Below, in pieces: positions 25,948 to 35,426 of a DNA stretch of 64,000 bases. The notes below the pieces were generated by a model that worked only from the letters and a program-made list of their open reading frames with translations, had not been told where the DNA came from and did no database searches. The translations under genes were made by a program, and so were the position numbers. Origin of the DNA: Galbibacter sp038433465 (GTDB taxonomy: Bacteria > Bacteroidota > Bacteroidia > Flavobacteriales > Flavobacteriaceae); contig NZ_JAESVF010000004.1 in NCBI RefSeq assembly GCF_038433465.1, positions 124,001-188,000 of the forward strand, given 5' to 3'. Each line of letters opens with the position of its first letter. The first letter of the stretch is position 1.

Positions 25948-25987
25948 GTGGTAAAAAGTGACAAAAAGTGGTAAAAGGTGGTAAATA
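25948..25987 (+). promoter_or_regulatory. MraZ box: four 10-bp direct repeats
   Basis: GTG triplets at 25948, 25958, 25968 and 25978 form repeats GTGGTAAAAA, GTGACAAAAA, GTGGTAAAAG, GTGGTAAATA. Regular GTG repeats with A-rich spacers upstream of mraZ are the known autoregulatory binding sites of MraZ. Confidence 0.85.
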
Positions 25988-25993
25988 AATAAC

Positions 25994-26001
25994 TATATTT
26001 G
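25994..26001 (+). promoter_or_regulatory. Promoter -7 element (TATATTTG) of the dcw cluster
   Basis: A perfect TAnnTTTG match, 7 bases after the MraZ box and 28 bases before the mraZ GTG start. The box occupies the place of a -33 element. Confidence 0.65.
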
Positions 26002-26028
26002 AAAAGTTAATTGTATAAATAGACTTTA

Positions 26029-26508
26029 GTGATTCAATTTTCGGAAGAATATGAGTGTAAGGCAGATAGCAAAGGGCGAATTATGGTGCCGGCTGGTCTG
26101 CGCGCCAAATTAGCCCCTGTTTTGCAGGATGGTTTGGTGTTGAAGCGCTCTATTTTTCAAAAATGTTTGGAGGTTTATACAATGGCTGCTTGGGAAAAAG
26201 AAATGAAGCAAGTAGGGAAGCTGAATCGTTTTGTGAAAAAAAATAACGATTTCATTCGTCAGTTTACAGCTGGAGTTCGAGTTGTAGAAATTGATGCGAG
26301 TGGGAGGCTTTCTATTCCGAAGAATTTAATGGCTTTTGCTGACATTGCTAAAGATGTGGTGCTTTCGGAGTCGATAGATCGTATAGAAATTTGGGATAAA
26401 CAAAAGTATTACGATGTGTTGGATGAAGGAGCGAATTCTTTTTCTGATTTAGCTGAAGATGTAATGGGAGGTTTTGAATTAAATGATGATGAAAATGGAG
26501 TATCATAA
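26029..26508 (+). CDS. mraZ: Transcriptional regulator MraZ
   Basis: A DNA-binding regulator of the division and cell-wall cluster, 159 residues with two AbrB-like SpoVT repeats. The first repeat has the signature DSKGRIMVPAGLR (about 13-25), the second DASGRLSIPKNLM (about 88-100). The start is GTG at 26029, which gives the usual N-terminus IQFSEEYECKAD. It is the first gene of the dcw cluster and has its own GTG-repeat operator upstream. It overlaps rsmH. Confidence 0.93.
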   Translation: MIQFSEEYECKADSKGRIMVPAGLRAKLAPVLQDGLVLKRSIFQKCLEVYTMAAWEKEMKQVGKLNRFVKKNNDFIRQFTAGVRVVEIDASGRLSIPKNLMAFADIAKDVVLSESIDRIEIWDKQKYYDVLDEGANSFSDLAEDVMGGFELNDDENGVS

Positions 26509-27391
26509 TCCAGTATTGCTGAAAGAAACCGTTGACGGGTTGGATATAAAAGAAGATGGAGTGTATGTGGATGTGACTTTTGGTGGTGGCGGACATTCCA
26601 GAGAGATTTTAAAAAGACTAGGAGCTAAAGGGCGATTGCTTGCTTTTGATCAAGATGAGGATGCGGTTGCAAATAAAATCGACGATGAGCGATTTACATT
26701 GATTGAAGAGAATTTTAGATATATAAAGCGTTTTTTGAAATTTTATGGTGTGAAAGAAGTGGACGGAATTCTTGGGGATTTCGGTGTTTCTTCTCATCAG
26801 TTTGATGTTGCTGAGCGTGGTTTTTCAACGCGTTTTGAAGCTGATTTAGACATGCGAATGAGTAAGCGGAATCCGCTTTCGGCGTTTGAGGTTGTAAATG
26901 AGTATGAAGAAAATGAGTTGAGAAGTGTGTTGAGTTTGTACGGAGAGCTTAGAAATGCTGCTGCAATGGCGAAGGTAATTGTAGAGAAAAGAGCAGAAGC
27001 ACCTATAAAAACTTCGGAAGATTTAAAATCGGCGCTACGAAAGTTTTTACCACAACACAAAGAACATAAAATTTTAGCGCAGATATATCAAGCGATTCGA
27101 ATTGAAGTGAATCAAGAAATGGAGGTTTTGCGAGATTTTTTAGAGCAAACTCCAGAGTTGCTAAAAAAAGGAGGTCGATTGAGTTTGATAAGTTATCATT
27201 CTTTGGAAGATAGATTAGTGAAGCGCTTCATAAGAAGTGGGAAGTTTGAAGGTGAGCCAGAGAAAGATTTTTATGGAAATATAGATGTTCCTTTAAAGAA
27301 AGTTGGTGGGTTGGTAACGCCTTCAGCAGTAGAAATAAAAGAGAATAATAGAGCGCGAAGCGCAAAGTTGAGAATAGCAGAAAAGTTGTAG
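26483..27391 (+). CDS. rsmH: 16S rRNA C1402 N4-methyltransferase RsmH (MraW)
   Basis: The enzyme methylates N4 of C1402 in 16S rRNA using SAM. The ~300-residue product has YHNPVLLKETV at the N-terminus, the SAM motif FGGGGHSREIL (about 31-41), DLDMRMSK and the late ISYHSLEDRLVKRF (about 240-253). Four ATG codons occur at 26483, 26486, 26489 and 26495, and the true start is uncertain by up to 12 bases. All overlap the end of mraZ in another frame. Confidence 0.93.
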   Translation: MMMKMEYHNPVLLKETVDGLDIKEDGVYVDVTFGGGGHSREILKRLGAKGRLLAFDQDEDAVANKIDDERFTLIEENFRYIKRFLKFYGVKEVDGILGDFGVSSHQFDVAERGFSTRFEADLDMRMSKRNPLSAFEVVNEYEENELRSVLSLYGELRNAAAMAKVIVEKRAEAPIKTSEDLKSALRKFLPQHKEHKILAQIYQAIRIEVNQEMEVLRDFLEQTPELLKKGGRLSLISYHSLEDRLVKRFIRSGKFEGEPEKDFYGNIDVPLKKVGGLVTPSAVEIKENNRARSAKLRIAEKL

Positions 27392-27398
27392 TTGTATC

Positions 27399-27716
27399 AT
27401 GAAGAAAGGGATTTTAGACATATTAAAAGGTGGATTTTTAGTGAATGAAGATTCAGTAAAAAACTGGAGGTTTATTCTTTTTATATCGCTACTAGCTGTT
27501 ATTATGATTTCAAGTGCTCATAGAGCAGATAAAAAAGTACACGAACTCGCACGAATCAATAACGAAGTGTTGGAGTTGAGAAGTGAGTTTGTAGATGTTC
27601 GGACGAAAGTTCAACAAGTTAAATTAGAATCGAATGTTACGCATCAAGTAGCGTCATCGGGATTGAAGCCCTCATTAATTCCGCCAAAAAAAATACGAGT
27701 AGCAAATAAAAAATAG
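27399..27716 (+). CDS. ftsL: FtsL-like cell division protein
   Basis: A 105-residue bitopic membrane protein in the position of FtsL. It has a short cytoplasmic N-terminus, one transmembrane helix (FILFISLLAVIMISSAH, about 26-42) and an extracytoplasmic coiled coil (about 45-85) with regular hydrophobic spacing. The family is poorly conserved in sequence, so the call rests on topology and on the position between rsmH and the class B PBP. It starts 7 bases after rsmH and ends 2 bases before the next gene. Confidence 0.75.
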   Translation: MKKGILDILKGGFLVNEDSVKNWRFILFISLLAVIMISSAHRADKKVHELARINNEVLELRSEFVDVRTKVQQVKLESNVTHQVASSGLKPSLIPPKKIRVANKK

Positions 27717-27718
27717 TT

Positions 27719-29728
27719 ATGCCAATAACCGATAAAAACATATCAAACCGTTTGTATTTTGTTGCAGGGTGTATGTTTTTCTTTGCTTTGGCTGTGGTAG
27801 TTAAATTAATTACCATACAAGTAGTAGATGGAGAAAAATATAGGGCTTTAGCAGAACAACGTACCATTAAGAATTTTACAATCGAACCTAAAAGGGGGAA
27901 TTTGTATTCAGACGATGGTAGTTTGTTGGCGACTTCTGTAACGAAATACGATATTCGTTTTGATGCCATAACCCCACAACATAAAGTTTTTGAACAGCAT
28001 GTAAAACCGCTTTCCGATTCGCTTTCTAAAGTGTTAGGGAAGCCGTCTTCGTATTATCAAAACTTACTTCGCAAGGCACGTGTTAATAAAAACAGATATT
28101 TGCTTATCGCGAGAGATTTAGGGTATACCGAGTATATCCGAATTAAAAATTTCCCACTCTTCAATTTGGGTCCGTATAAAGGTGGAGTAATTGTAGAGCA
28201 AGAAACTAAAAGGGAGTATCCTTTAGGTGGAATGGCACATCGAAGCGTTGGTTATGAGCGTGTTGATGATAAAGGTTATTACACTAGAGTAGGTTTGGAA
28301 GGTGCTTTTGGAACGTATTTACGAGGTACAGAAGGACATCGATTAAAGCAGAAAATTGCAAAAGGACAGTGGAAACCAATTACCGATTATAACGAAGTTG
28401 AACCAAAAGATGGTTACGATGTTGTTTCTACTATCAATGTTAACATCCAAGATATTGCGCACCACGCTTTATTAACGCAGTTAGAAAAATATAAAGCCGA
28501 TCATGGTTCGGTGGTGGTGATGGAAGTTGCTACTGGCGAAATTAAAGCAATTTCAAATTTAGGAAGAACAAAAGGTGGTGGTTATTACGAGCGTTTAAAT
28601 TATGCGGTTGGAGAGTCGCACGAGCCTGGCTCTACTTTTAAATTGATGGGGATGATTGCTGCTTTGGAAGATAAGGCTGTCGATACAAGTGATGTGATTG
28701 ATACCGAAGGAGGAGTGATTTCTTTCTACGGAAAAAAAGTACGTGATTCTAAAAGAGGAGGCTACGGAAAAATTACGGTTTCGGAAGTGTTAGAGCGTTC
28801 TTCAAATGTTGGAATTGTAAAGATTATCGATAAGTTTTATCGAGATCAGCCTGAAAAATTTGTAAACCGACTTTACAATATGGGCTTAAATGAAAAGCTC
28901 GGAATGTCAATCAAAGGAGAAGGCGATCCTATTATTCCGCATCCAAACGATAAAAGTAGATGGAGTGGAATTGCGCTTCAATGGATGGCTTACGGGTATG
29001 GAGTTTCGTTTACCCCATTACAAACACTCACTTTTTACAATGCTGTTGCAAATGGAGGTGAGATGGTAAAACCAAGACTTATCAAAGAAGTGAGAGAGTG
29101 GGATAAAGTAATTTATCAGTTTGATAAAGAAGTAATCAATCCTTCGATTTGTTCTCAAGAAACTATTTCAAAAGTACAGGCAATGCTTAAAAATGTCGTG
29201 AAAGATAAGCACGGTACGGGGCATGGTTTGTATTCGCCTAACTTTTCGATGGCTGGTAAAACTGGTACTTGTCAAAAAGATTATCGCGATAAAAGTAAGT
29301 TGAATTATATCTCAAGTTTTGCTGGTTATTTTCCTGCGGAAGATCCTAAATATTCATGCATTGTAGTGATTCATGAGCCAGATAAAAGTGTTGGGTATTA
29401 CGGTGCAGATGTATCGGGGCCTGTATTTAAAAGTATTGCTCAGAAAATATATACCAATTCTCCATTGATTGATACGATTGAAGAATTAGATCAAGAGAGT
29501 AATCAAACGGAAAAAGATTACAAAGCTTATTACGCAAAGGTGAAAAAGAGAAATGAAGTGATACCAAATGTTGAAGGAATGAGCGGAATGGATGCGGTAT
29601 CATTATTAGAAAACTTAGGAGTACGTGTAAAAGTTGAAGGAAACGGAATCGGAAAAGTAAAAAGTCAATCTGTGAAAAGCGGACAAAAAATAGAGTCGAA
29701 CCAAACAATCGTATTGCAATTGTCATGA
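27719..29728 (+). CDS. ftsI: Division-specific transpeptidase FtsI (class B PBP) with PASTA domain
   Basis: A septal peptidoglycan transpeptidase of 669 residues. One N-terminal membrane helix (about 11-34) is followed by the PBP dimerisation domain (about 55-215) and the transpeptidase domain. The active-site motifs are STFK (305-308), SSN (361-363) and KTGT (514-517). A single PASTA domain closes the protein (about 605-669, from IPNVEGMSG). A PASTA tail is usual for Bacteroidota FtsI but absent from the E. coli protein. Its TGA overlaps the murE ATG. Confidence 0.93.
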   Translation: MPITDKNISNRLYFVAGCMFFFALAVVVKLITIQVVDGEKYRALAEQRTIKNFTIEPKRGNLYSDDGSLLATSVTKYDIRFDAITPQHKVFEQHVKPLSDSLSKVLGKPSSYYQNLLRKARVNKNRYLLIARDLGYTEYIRIKNFPLFNLGPYKGGVIVEQETKREYPLGGMAHRSVGYERVDDKGYYTRVGLEGAFGTYLRGTEGHRLKQKIAKGQWKPITDYNEVEPKDGYDVVSTINVNIQDIAHHALLTQLEKYKADHGSVVVMEVATGEIKAISNLGRTKGGGYYERLNYAVGESHEPGSTFKLMGMIAALEDKAVDTSDVIDTEGGVISFYGKKVRDSKRGGYGKITVSEVLERSSNVGIVKIIDKFYRDQPEKFVNRLYNMGLNEKLGMSIKGEGDPIIPHPNDKSRWSGIALQWMAYGYGVSFTPLQTLTFYNAVANGGEMVKPRLIKEVREWDKVIYQFDKEVINPSICSQETISKVQAMLKNVVKDKHGTGHGLYSPNFSMAGKTGTCQKDYRDKSKLNYISSFAGYFPAEDPKYSCIVVIHEPDKSVGYYGADVSGPVFKSIAQKIYTNSPLIDTIEELDQESNQTEKDYKAYYAKVKKRNEVIPNVEGMSGMDAVSLLENLGVRVKVEGNGIGKVKSQSVKSGQKIESNQTIVLQLS

Positions 29729-31188
29729 TGTTTTTAAAAGACATATTGTATAAAGTTAATATCAATGCAGTGGTAGGGAATACCGCTCAGCATATCAATG
29801 ATATTCATTTTGATTCAAGAAAAGTAGCGCTCGATGATGTTTTTGTAGCGATTCCAGGTACTGTTGTAGACGGACATCAATACATTACAAAGGCTGTAGA
29901 AGCTGGTGCAATTGCTGTGATTTGTGAGCAAATGCCTACACAATTAATCAATGGGATTACCTATGTAGAAGTTGAAGATGCACATAAAGCATTGGCGATA
30001 ATGGCATCAAATTTTTATGGTAACCCTTCGGAAAACTTAAAATTGGTTGGCGTTACAGGAACCAACGGAAAAACTACGGTTACAACCTTGCTGTACAATT
30101 TGTTTAAAAAGGCAGGGTATAAAGTAGGTTTATTGTCTACTGTAAAAGTTATGGTGGGCGAAAAAGAATATTCCGCAACGCACACCACGCCAGACTCGCT
30201 AACGATAAACAAATATTTACAGTTAATGAGCGATGCAGGAGTTGAGTTTTGTTTTATGGAAGTGAGTTCTCACGGAATTCATCAAAAACGCACAGCAGGC
30301 TTGCATTTTGCGGGAGGTGTTTTTACCAATTTGAGCCACGATCATTTAGATTATCATAAAACCTTTGCGGAATATCGAGATACTAAAAAAATATTTTTCG
30401 ATGAGCTTCCGAAGTCGGCATTTGCTTTGGTAAATGTGGATGATAAAAACGGACCAGTAATGGTTCAGAATACAAAAGCAAAAAAGGTAAGTTATGCTTT
30501 AAAATCGTATGCCGATTATAGAGCGCAAATTTTAGAAAATCAATTTACAGGCTTACTGCTGAAAATAAATGAGCACGAAGTATGGTCGCGTTTAATAGGG
30601 AGTTTTAACGCTTATAATTTGCTTGCTGTGTATGCAGTGGCAAATTTATTGGAGTTGAACGAAATGGAAACGCTTCAGTACATTAGTGATTTGGAAAGTG
30701 TGGGAGGTCGTTTTCAGTATTTTATTTCAGAAGAAAAAGTTACTGCCATTGTAGATTACGCACATACACCAGATGCTTTGAAGAATGTGTTGGAAACTAT
30801 AAATACCATCCGTACAGGAAACGAAAGTTTAATTACAGTTGTTGGTTGTGGTGGTGATCGCGATAAAACGAAACGCCCAGTAATGGCAAATATCGCTTCT
30901 ACCTTGAGTAGTAAAGCCATTTTTACTTCTGATAACCCTCGAACAGAAGATCCTAAAAAAATTATAGAAGAAATGGAAGTTGGCGTGGAGGCGCAAAACT
31001 TTAACAAAACCATCTCGATTGAAGATAGAAAGCAAGCTATTAAAACTGCTTGTCAATTTGCGCAACCAAACGATATCATTCTCATTGCAGGAAAAGGACA
31101 CGAAACTTACCAAGAGGTAAACGGAGTGAAATCCGATTTCGATGATATGAAAGTGGTGAAAGAATTATTATCAAACGTAAAAAAGTAA
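29725..31188 (+). CDS. murE: UDP-MurNAc-L-Ala-D-Glu--meso-diaminopimelate ligase
   Basis: The enzyme adds the third residue of the peptidoglycan stem peptide in the cytosol. The 487-residue protein has the ATP-binding GTNGKTTVTTL (about 111-121) and TSDNPRTEDP (about 398-407). The DNPR motif marks specificity for meso-diaminopimelate rather than lysine. It overlaps ftsI by the ATGA sequence; the second ATG at 29728 is an equally possible start. Confidence 0.94.
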   Translation: MMFLKDILYKVNINAVVGNTAQHINDIHFDSRKVALDDVFVAIPGTVVDGHQYITKAVEAGAIAVICEQMPTQLINGITYVEVEDAHKALAIMASNFYGNPSENLKLVGVTGTNGKTTVTTLLYNLFKKAGYKVGLLSTVKVMVGEKEYSATHTTPDSLTINKYLQLMSDAGVEFCFMEVSSHGIHQKRTAGLHFAGGVFTNLSHDHLDYHKTFAEYRDTKKIFFDELPKSAFALVNVDDKNGPVMVQNTKAKKVSYALKSYADYRAQILENQFTGLLLKINEHEVWSRLIGSFNAYNLLAVYAVANLLELNEMETLQYISDLESVGGRFQYFISEEKVTAIVDYAHTPDALKNVLETINTIRTGNESLITVVGCGGDRDKTKRPVMANIASTLSSKAIFTSDNPRTEDPKKIIEEMEVGVEAQNFNKTISIEDRKQAIKTACQFAQPNDIILIAGKGHETYQEVNGVKSDFDDMKVVKELLSNVKK

Positions 31189-31225
31189 CACAGTAGCACT
31201 CCGAAGGGAGTAAATAAAGAAGTTT

Positions 31226-32458
31226 ATGTTATACTATTTATTTGAATTTTTAGAGAAAAACTATCAATTACCAGGTGCTGGATTATTCCAATTTATCACC
31301 TTTAGAGCTTCTGCTGCTGTTATTTTATCGTTATTGATTTCTACAATTTACGGTAAAAGAGTAATTAACTTTTTACGTGCAAAACAAGTTGGAGAAAGTG
31401 TTCGAGAATTAGGTTTAGAAGGGCAATCTCAAAAGGCAGGAACGCCAACAATGGGTGGGATTATCATAATTATGTCGACACTTATTCCTGTGTTGTTGTT
31501 TGCCAAATTAGAAAACATTTACATTTTGGTACTCATTGCTACAACGCTTTGGATGGGAACTATCGGTTTTGTAGATGACTATATTAAGATTTTCAAAAAA
31601 GATAAAGAAGGACTCAAGGGAAAGTTTAAAGTTTTAGGACAAGTAGGACTTGGAATTTTAGTTGGAGCAACCTTATATTTTCATCCAGAAGTTACTATAA
31701 AGGAAGAATTAAAAGCACCAAATAGTGTTGAAGTTGTGGCAAATGGAAACGCTGAGTTGGAATACGGAAACGAAGAAAAGTCAACCAAAACGACCATTCC
31801 ATTTGTTAAGAATAATGAGTTTGATTACTCGGCATTACTTTCTTGGATGGGCGATAATTACAAATCGTATGCATGGTTAATTTTTATTCCGATTGTAGTT
31901 TTTATCATCACGGCAGTTTCAAATGGAGCCAATTTAACCGATGGAATCGATGGGTTGGCGGCAGGAACTTCAGCAATAATAGTGTTAACACTCGGGATAT
32001 TCGCTTGGGTTTCTGGTAATATAATTTTCTCTGATTATCTAAATATTATGTACATCCCACGCGCTGGAGAAATTACGGTTTTTATCGCAGCTTTTGCAGG
32101 AGGATTGGTAGGATTTTTATGGTACAATGCTTTTCCTGCGCAAGTTTTTATGGGCGATACAGGGAGTTTAACCATAGGTGGAATTATCGCGGTAATCGCT
32201 ATAGCCATCCGTAAAGAGTGGTTGATTCCTATTTTATGCGGAATTTTCTTAGCAGAGAATTTATCAGTGGTATTGCAAGTGAGTTATTTTAAATACACCA
32301 AGAAAAAATTTGGCGAAGGAAGACGAATATTTTTAATGTCGCCTTTGCATCATCACTATCAGAAGAAAGGATATCACGAAAGTAAAATTGTTACGCGTTT
32401 TTGGATTGTTGGGATTTTGTTGGCAGTAGTAACAGTAGTGACGCTCAAGCTTAGATAA
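31226..32458 (+). CDS. mraY: Phospho-MurNAc-pentapeptide transferase MraY
   Basis: An integral membrane enzyme that makes lipid I by transferring phospho-MurNAc-pentapeptide to undecaprenyl phosphate. The 410-residue protein has many helices and the conserved acidic motifs GFVDDYIKIFKKDKEGL (about 113-129), NLTDGIDGLAAGTS (about 235-248) and MGDTGSL (about 309-315). MSPLHHHYQKKGYHE lies near the end. A hydrophilic insert of about 50 residues (about 160-205), typical of Bacteroidota, explains the extra length over E. coli MraY. Confidence 0.93.
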   Translation: MLYYLFEFLEKNYQLPGAGLFQFITFRASAAVILSLLISTIYGKRVINFLRAKQVGESVRELGLEGQSQKAGTPTMGGIIIIMSTLIPVLLFAKLENIYILVLIATTLWMGTIGFVDDYIKIFKKDKEGLKGKFKVLGQVGLGILVGATLYFHPEVTIKEELKAPNSVEVVANGNAELEYGNEEKSTKTTIPFVKNNEFDYSALLSWMGDNYKSYAWLIFIPIVVFIITAVSNGANLTDGIDGLAAGTSAIIVLTLGIFAWVSGNIIFSDYLNIMYIPRAGEITVFIAAFAGGLVGFLWYNAFPAQVFMGDTGSLTIGGIIAVIAIAIRKEWLIPILCGIFLAENLSVVLQVSYFKYTKKKFGEGRRIFLMSPLHHHYQKKGYHESKIVTRFWIVGILLAVVTVVTLKLR

Positions 32459-32498
32459 GAATTTTGGATATACGATATATGATTTTGGATTAAATAAA

Positions 32499-32855
32499 TT
32501 GAAAGAAGTTTTAAAAAATAGAACCAAAACGTTTGCAATTGATGTGTGGAAAATGTGTGATGAACTTCCAAACTCAACTGGGATTGTAATTTTAAAACGA
32601 CAATTAATAAGATGTTCTACCTCGGTTGGAGCAAATTATAGAGCAGCTTGCAGAGCAAAATCGAAAGCAGATTTTGTACATAAGTTGAAGATTGTAGAGG
32701 AGGAAGCTGATGAGGCTATGTATTTTTTAGAGTTGTTGGATGAAGTATGTGTAGATGTAGATAAAAGATGGATAAAAAAATTACATACTGAGGCAAATGA
32801 AATATTATCAATAATTGTGGCATCAATAAAAACAGTAAGAAGTAGTAATTCTTAA
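32499..32855 (+). CDS. Four-helix bundle protein (23S rRNA intervening-sequence family)
   Basis: A 118-residue all-helical protein of the IVS/TIGR02436 family, with the typical TSVGANYRAACRAKSKADFVHKL stretch (central part, about 46-64) and EADEAMYFLELL. The start is TTG at 32499, since no in-frame ATG precedes the first conserved helix. The molecular role of the family is unknown; members are often found in 23S rRNA insertions and scattered in Bacteroidota genomes. Here it interrupts the dcw cluster between mraY and murD. Short direct repeats flank it: TTTTGGAT twice upstream, and TTCTTAAATC twice downstream. Confidence 0.85.
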   Translation: MKEVLKNRTKTFAIDVWKMCDELPNSTGIVILKRQLIRCSTSVGANYRAACRAKSKADFVHKLKIVEEEADEAMYFLELLDEVCVDVDKRWIKKLHTEANEILSIIVASIKTVRSSNS

Positions 32856-32879
32856 ATCACACTTCTTAAATCGTAAATA

Positions 32880-34214
32880 ATGAAAAAGTTAGTTGTACTA
32901 GGAAGTGGAGAAAGCGGTGTTGGTGCTGCTATTTTGGGGAAGAAAGAAGGGTATGATGTTTTTGTTTCTGATAAAGGAACAATAAAAGAAAAATATAAAA
33001 ACGTTCTAAAAAATATTGAGATTGATTGGGAAGAAGCAACGCATACGGAAGCTAAAATTCTGGATGCCGATTTAGTTGTGAAAAGCCCAGGGATTCCAGA
33101 TAAAGTAGCTTTAATTCAGCAATTAAAAGCAAAAGGAATTCCTGTGATTTCTGAAATTGAATTTGCTTCTTGGTATACCGATGCTACGTTGGTTGCCATT
33201 ACAGGTAGTAATGGGAAAACAACCACAACCATGCTTACCAACCATATTTTGAGTAATGAAATGTTGAATGTTGGAATGGCAGGGAATATCGGCGATAGTT
33301 TTGCGCAAATGGTAGCCGAGCAAACCAAAGATTTTTATGTGTTGGAGATTAGTAGTTTTCAACTCGATGGAATTCAAAAATTTGCACCGCATATTGCAAT
33401 TATTACCAATATCACCCCCGATCATTTAGATCGATACGATTATAAGTTTGAAAATTACATCGCATCAAAATTTAGAATTGCGATGAATCAAACTGAAAAC
33501 GATTATTTGATTTACGATGCCGATGACGAAGTAATAGTGGAGTGGTTAGAAAAGCATCCCGTGAAATCAAAATTGATTCCATTTTCTGTTCAGCAAGAAC
33601 TAGCTTATGGAGCTTATTTAAAAGACAATAAAATTATAATTAACCTAGATAAACAGCATATAGAAATGTCTACAGATACTTTAGCTTTAGAAGGAAAACA
33701 TAACACGAAGAACGCTATGGCGGCTTCAACTGTGGCGCAATTATTAAAAATTAGAAAAGCAACGATTCGAGAGAGCTTGGAGAATTTTCAAGGAGCATCA
33801 CATCGTTTGGAAAATGTACTTAAAATTCAGAATGTTCAGTACATAAACGATTCTAAAGCAACCAATGTAAATGCAACTTTTTATGCATTGGATAGTATGA
33901 AAACTCCAACAGTTTGGATTGTTGGAGGGCAAGATAAAGGAAATGATTATTTGTCGTTAATGCCTTTGGTTCGCGAGAAGGTAAAAGCAATTGTGTGTTT
34001 AGGTTTAGACAATGCTAAAATTATAGAAACCTTCGGAAGTGTAGTCGATTTTATTGTAGAAACAACCTCTATGCACGATGCTGTAAAAATAAGTAGCGAA
34101 GTAGCCGATAAGGGTGATGCTGTGTTGCTTTCGCCAGCGTGTGCATCATTCGACTTGTTTCAGAATTACGAAGACAGAGGAAATCAATTTAAACAAGAAG
34201 TTCATAAATTATAA
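32880..34214 (+). CDS. murD: UDP-MurNAc-L-alanine--D-glutamate ligase
   Basis: The enzyme adds D-Glu to UDP-MurNAc-L-Ala. The 444-residue length is normal. The N-terminal Rossmann-like domain starts VVLGSGESGVGAA; the ATP loop GSNGKTTTTML lies about 109-119; the Mur ligase central segment with NITPDHLDRYD is near 182; and NDSKATNVNAT is in the C-terminal half (about 322-332). It lies 25 bases after the four-helix bundle gene and 12 bases before ftsW. Confidence 0.94.
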   Translation: MKKLVVLGSGESGVGAAILGKKEGYDVFVSDKGTIKEKYKNVLKNIEIDWEEATHTEAKILDADLVVKSPGIPDKVALIQQLKAKGIPVISEIEFASWYTDATLVAITGSNGKTTTTMLTNHILSNEMLNVGMAGNIGDSFAQMVAEQTKDFYVLEISSFQLDGIQKFAPHIAIITNITPDHLDRYDYKFENYIASKFRIAMNQTENDYLIYDADDEVIVEWLEKHPVKSKLIPFSVQQELAYGAYLKDNKIIINLDKQHIEMSTDTLALEGKHNTKNAMAASTVAQLLKIRKATIRESLENFQGASHRLENVLKIQNVQYINDSKATNVNATFYALDSMKTPTVWIVGGQDKGNDYLSLMPLVREKVKAIVCLGLDNAKIIETFGSVVDFIVETTSMHDAVKISSEVADKGDAVLLSPACASFDLFQNYEDRGNQFKQEVHKL

Positions 34215-34226
34215 AAGATAGATTAA

Positions 34227-35426
34227 GTGCAGCAATTATTTAAAAATATAAAAGGAGATAAGGCAATTTGGGCAGTAGTAGCCATTTTGGCTTTGTTTTC
34301 CTTTTTACCTGTTTACAGCGCAAGTACAAACCTTGTGTATGTGGTGGGGAATGGTACAACTTTCGGTCATTTGTTTAAGCATGCATTTTTGCTTCTTATG
34401 GGGATTGGTGTTATTTATGCTGTACACAAAATTCCGTATAGATATTTTAAGGCACTTTCGCTGTTATTTATGCCTTTAGTGCTTGTGTTGCTTCTTTTTA
34501 CTTTGGCGCAAGGAACTACTATTGGTGGTGCAAATGCAAGTAGATGGATACAAATTCCATACGTTGGGATTACATTTCAGCCTTCAACACTTGCAGCTAT
34601 TGTGTTATTGGTGTTTGTTGCCAAGTATCTAGCGAAAATTAAAGATCAAAAAGTAACTTTTAAAGAAACTATTTGGCCGCTTTGGGCACCTGTGTTTGCA
34701 GTGTTGGCTCTCATTTTACCTGCTAACTTTTCGACTACAGCAATTATCTTTTTTATGGTGTTGGTGTTGTGTTTTATAGGAGGTTACCCTTGGAAATATT
34801 TGTTAGGAATAGTTGGAACAGGAGCTGTGTGTTTGCTGTTGTTTGTGTTGATGGCGAAAGCATTTCCAGGCTTATTTCCAAATCGTGTTGATACTTGGAT
34901 AAGTAGAATTGAAAGTTTTGCAGGGGAAGGAGATTCTGAAGCTGATTATCAAATTGAAAAAGCTAAAATCGCAATTGCAACAGGAGGAGTCGTTGGAGTT
35001 GGTGCTGGGAAAAGTGTGATGAAAAACTTTTTACCACAGAGCTCATCCGATTTTATCTATGCAATTATTGTTGAAGAATACGGATTAGTTGGAGGTTTAA
35101 TTATGGTTTTTATTTACCTCTTACTTTTATTCCGAATTGTGATTGTAGCGCATAAGGCTGATTCTGTCTTCGGAAAATTACTGGTGCTAGCCGCTGGCTT
35201 GCCAATTATTTTTCAGGCATTTATAAATATGGCTGTAGCCGTAGAATTATTTCCAGTTACAGGACAAACCTTACCACTTATCAGTAGTGGAGGAACCTCT
35301 ATTTGGATGACGTGTTTGGCACTTGGAATTATTTTAAGTGTAAGTGCAAAACGACAAGAAGAACTAGAAACTGAAGAAGAAATAGATACACAAAACCCAT
35401 TAGATATTTTAAGTGAGCAATTATAA
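34227..35426 (+). CDS. ftsW: Lipid II glycosyltransferase FtsW (SEDS family)
   Basis: A polytopic membrane protein that polymerises septal glycan together with FtsI. The 399-residue protein has about ten hydrophobic helices. Loop motifs include the region RVDTWISRIESF (about 220-231), AIATGGVVGVGAGKSV (about 251-266), LPQSSSDFIYAIIVEEYG and LPLISSGGTS near the C-terminus, all typical of SEDS proteins. The start is GTG at 34227. The 3' end overlaps murG by 14 bases. Confidence 0.92.
   Translation: MQQLFKNIKGDKAIWAVVAILALFSFLPVYSASTNLVYVVGNGTTFGHLFKHAFLLLMGIGVIYAVHKIPYRYFKALSLLFMPLVLVLLLFTLAQGTTIGGANASRWIQIPYVGITFQPSTLAAIVLLVFVAKYLAKIKDQKVTFKETIWPLWAPVFAVLALILPANFSTTAIIFFMVLVLCFIGGYPWKYLLGIVGTGAVCLLLFVLMAKAFPGLFPNRVDTWISRIESFAGEGDSEADYQIEKAKIAIATGGVVGVGAGKSVMKNFLPQSSSDFIYAIIVEEYGLVGGLIMVFIYLLLLFRIVIVAHKADSVFGKLLVLAAGLPIIFQAFINMAVAVELFPVTGQTLPLISSGGTSIWMTCLALGIILSVSAKRQEELETEEEIDTQNPLDILSEQL

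Noticed and set aside
32479..32493. ATG at 32479 as start of the four-helix-bundle gene
   Set aside because: It is in another frame and hits a stop after four codons; the TTG at 32499 is in the right frame.
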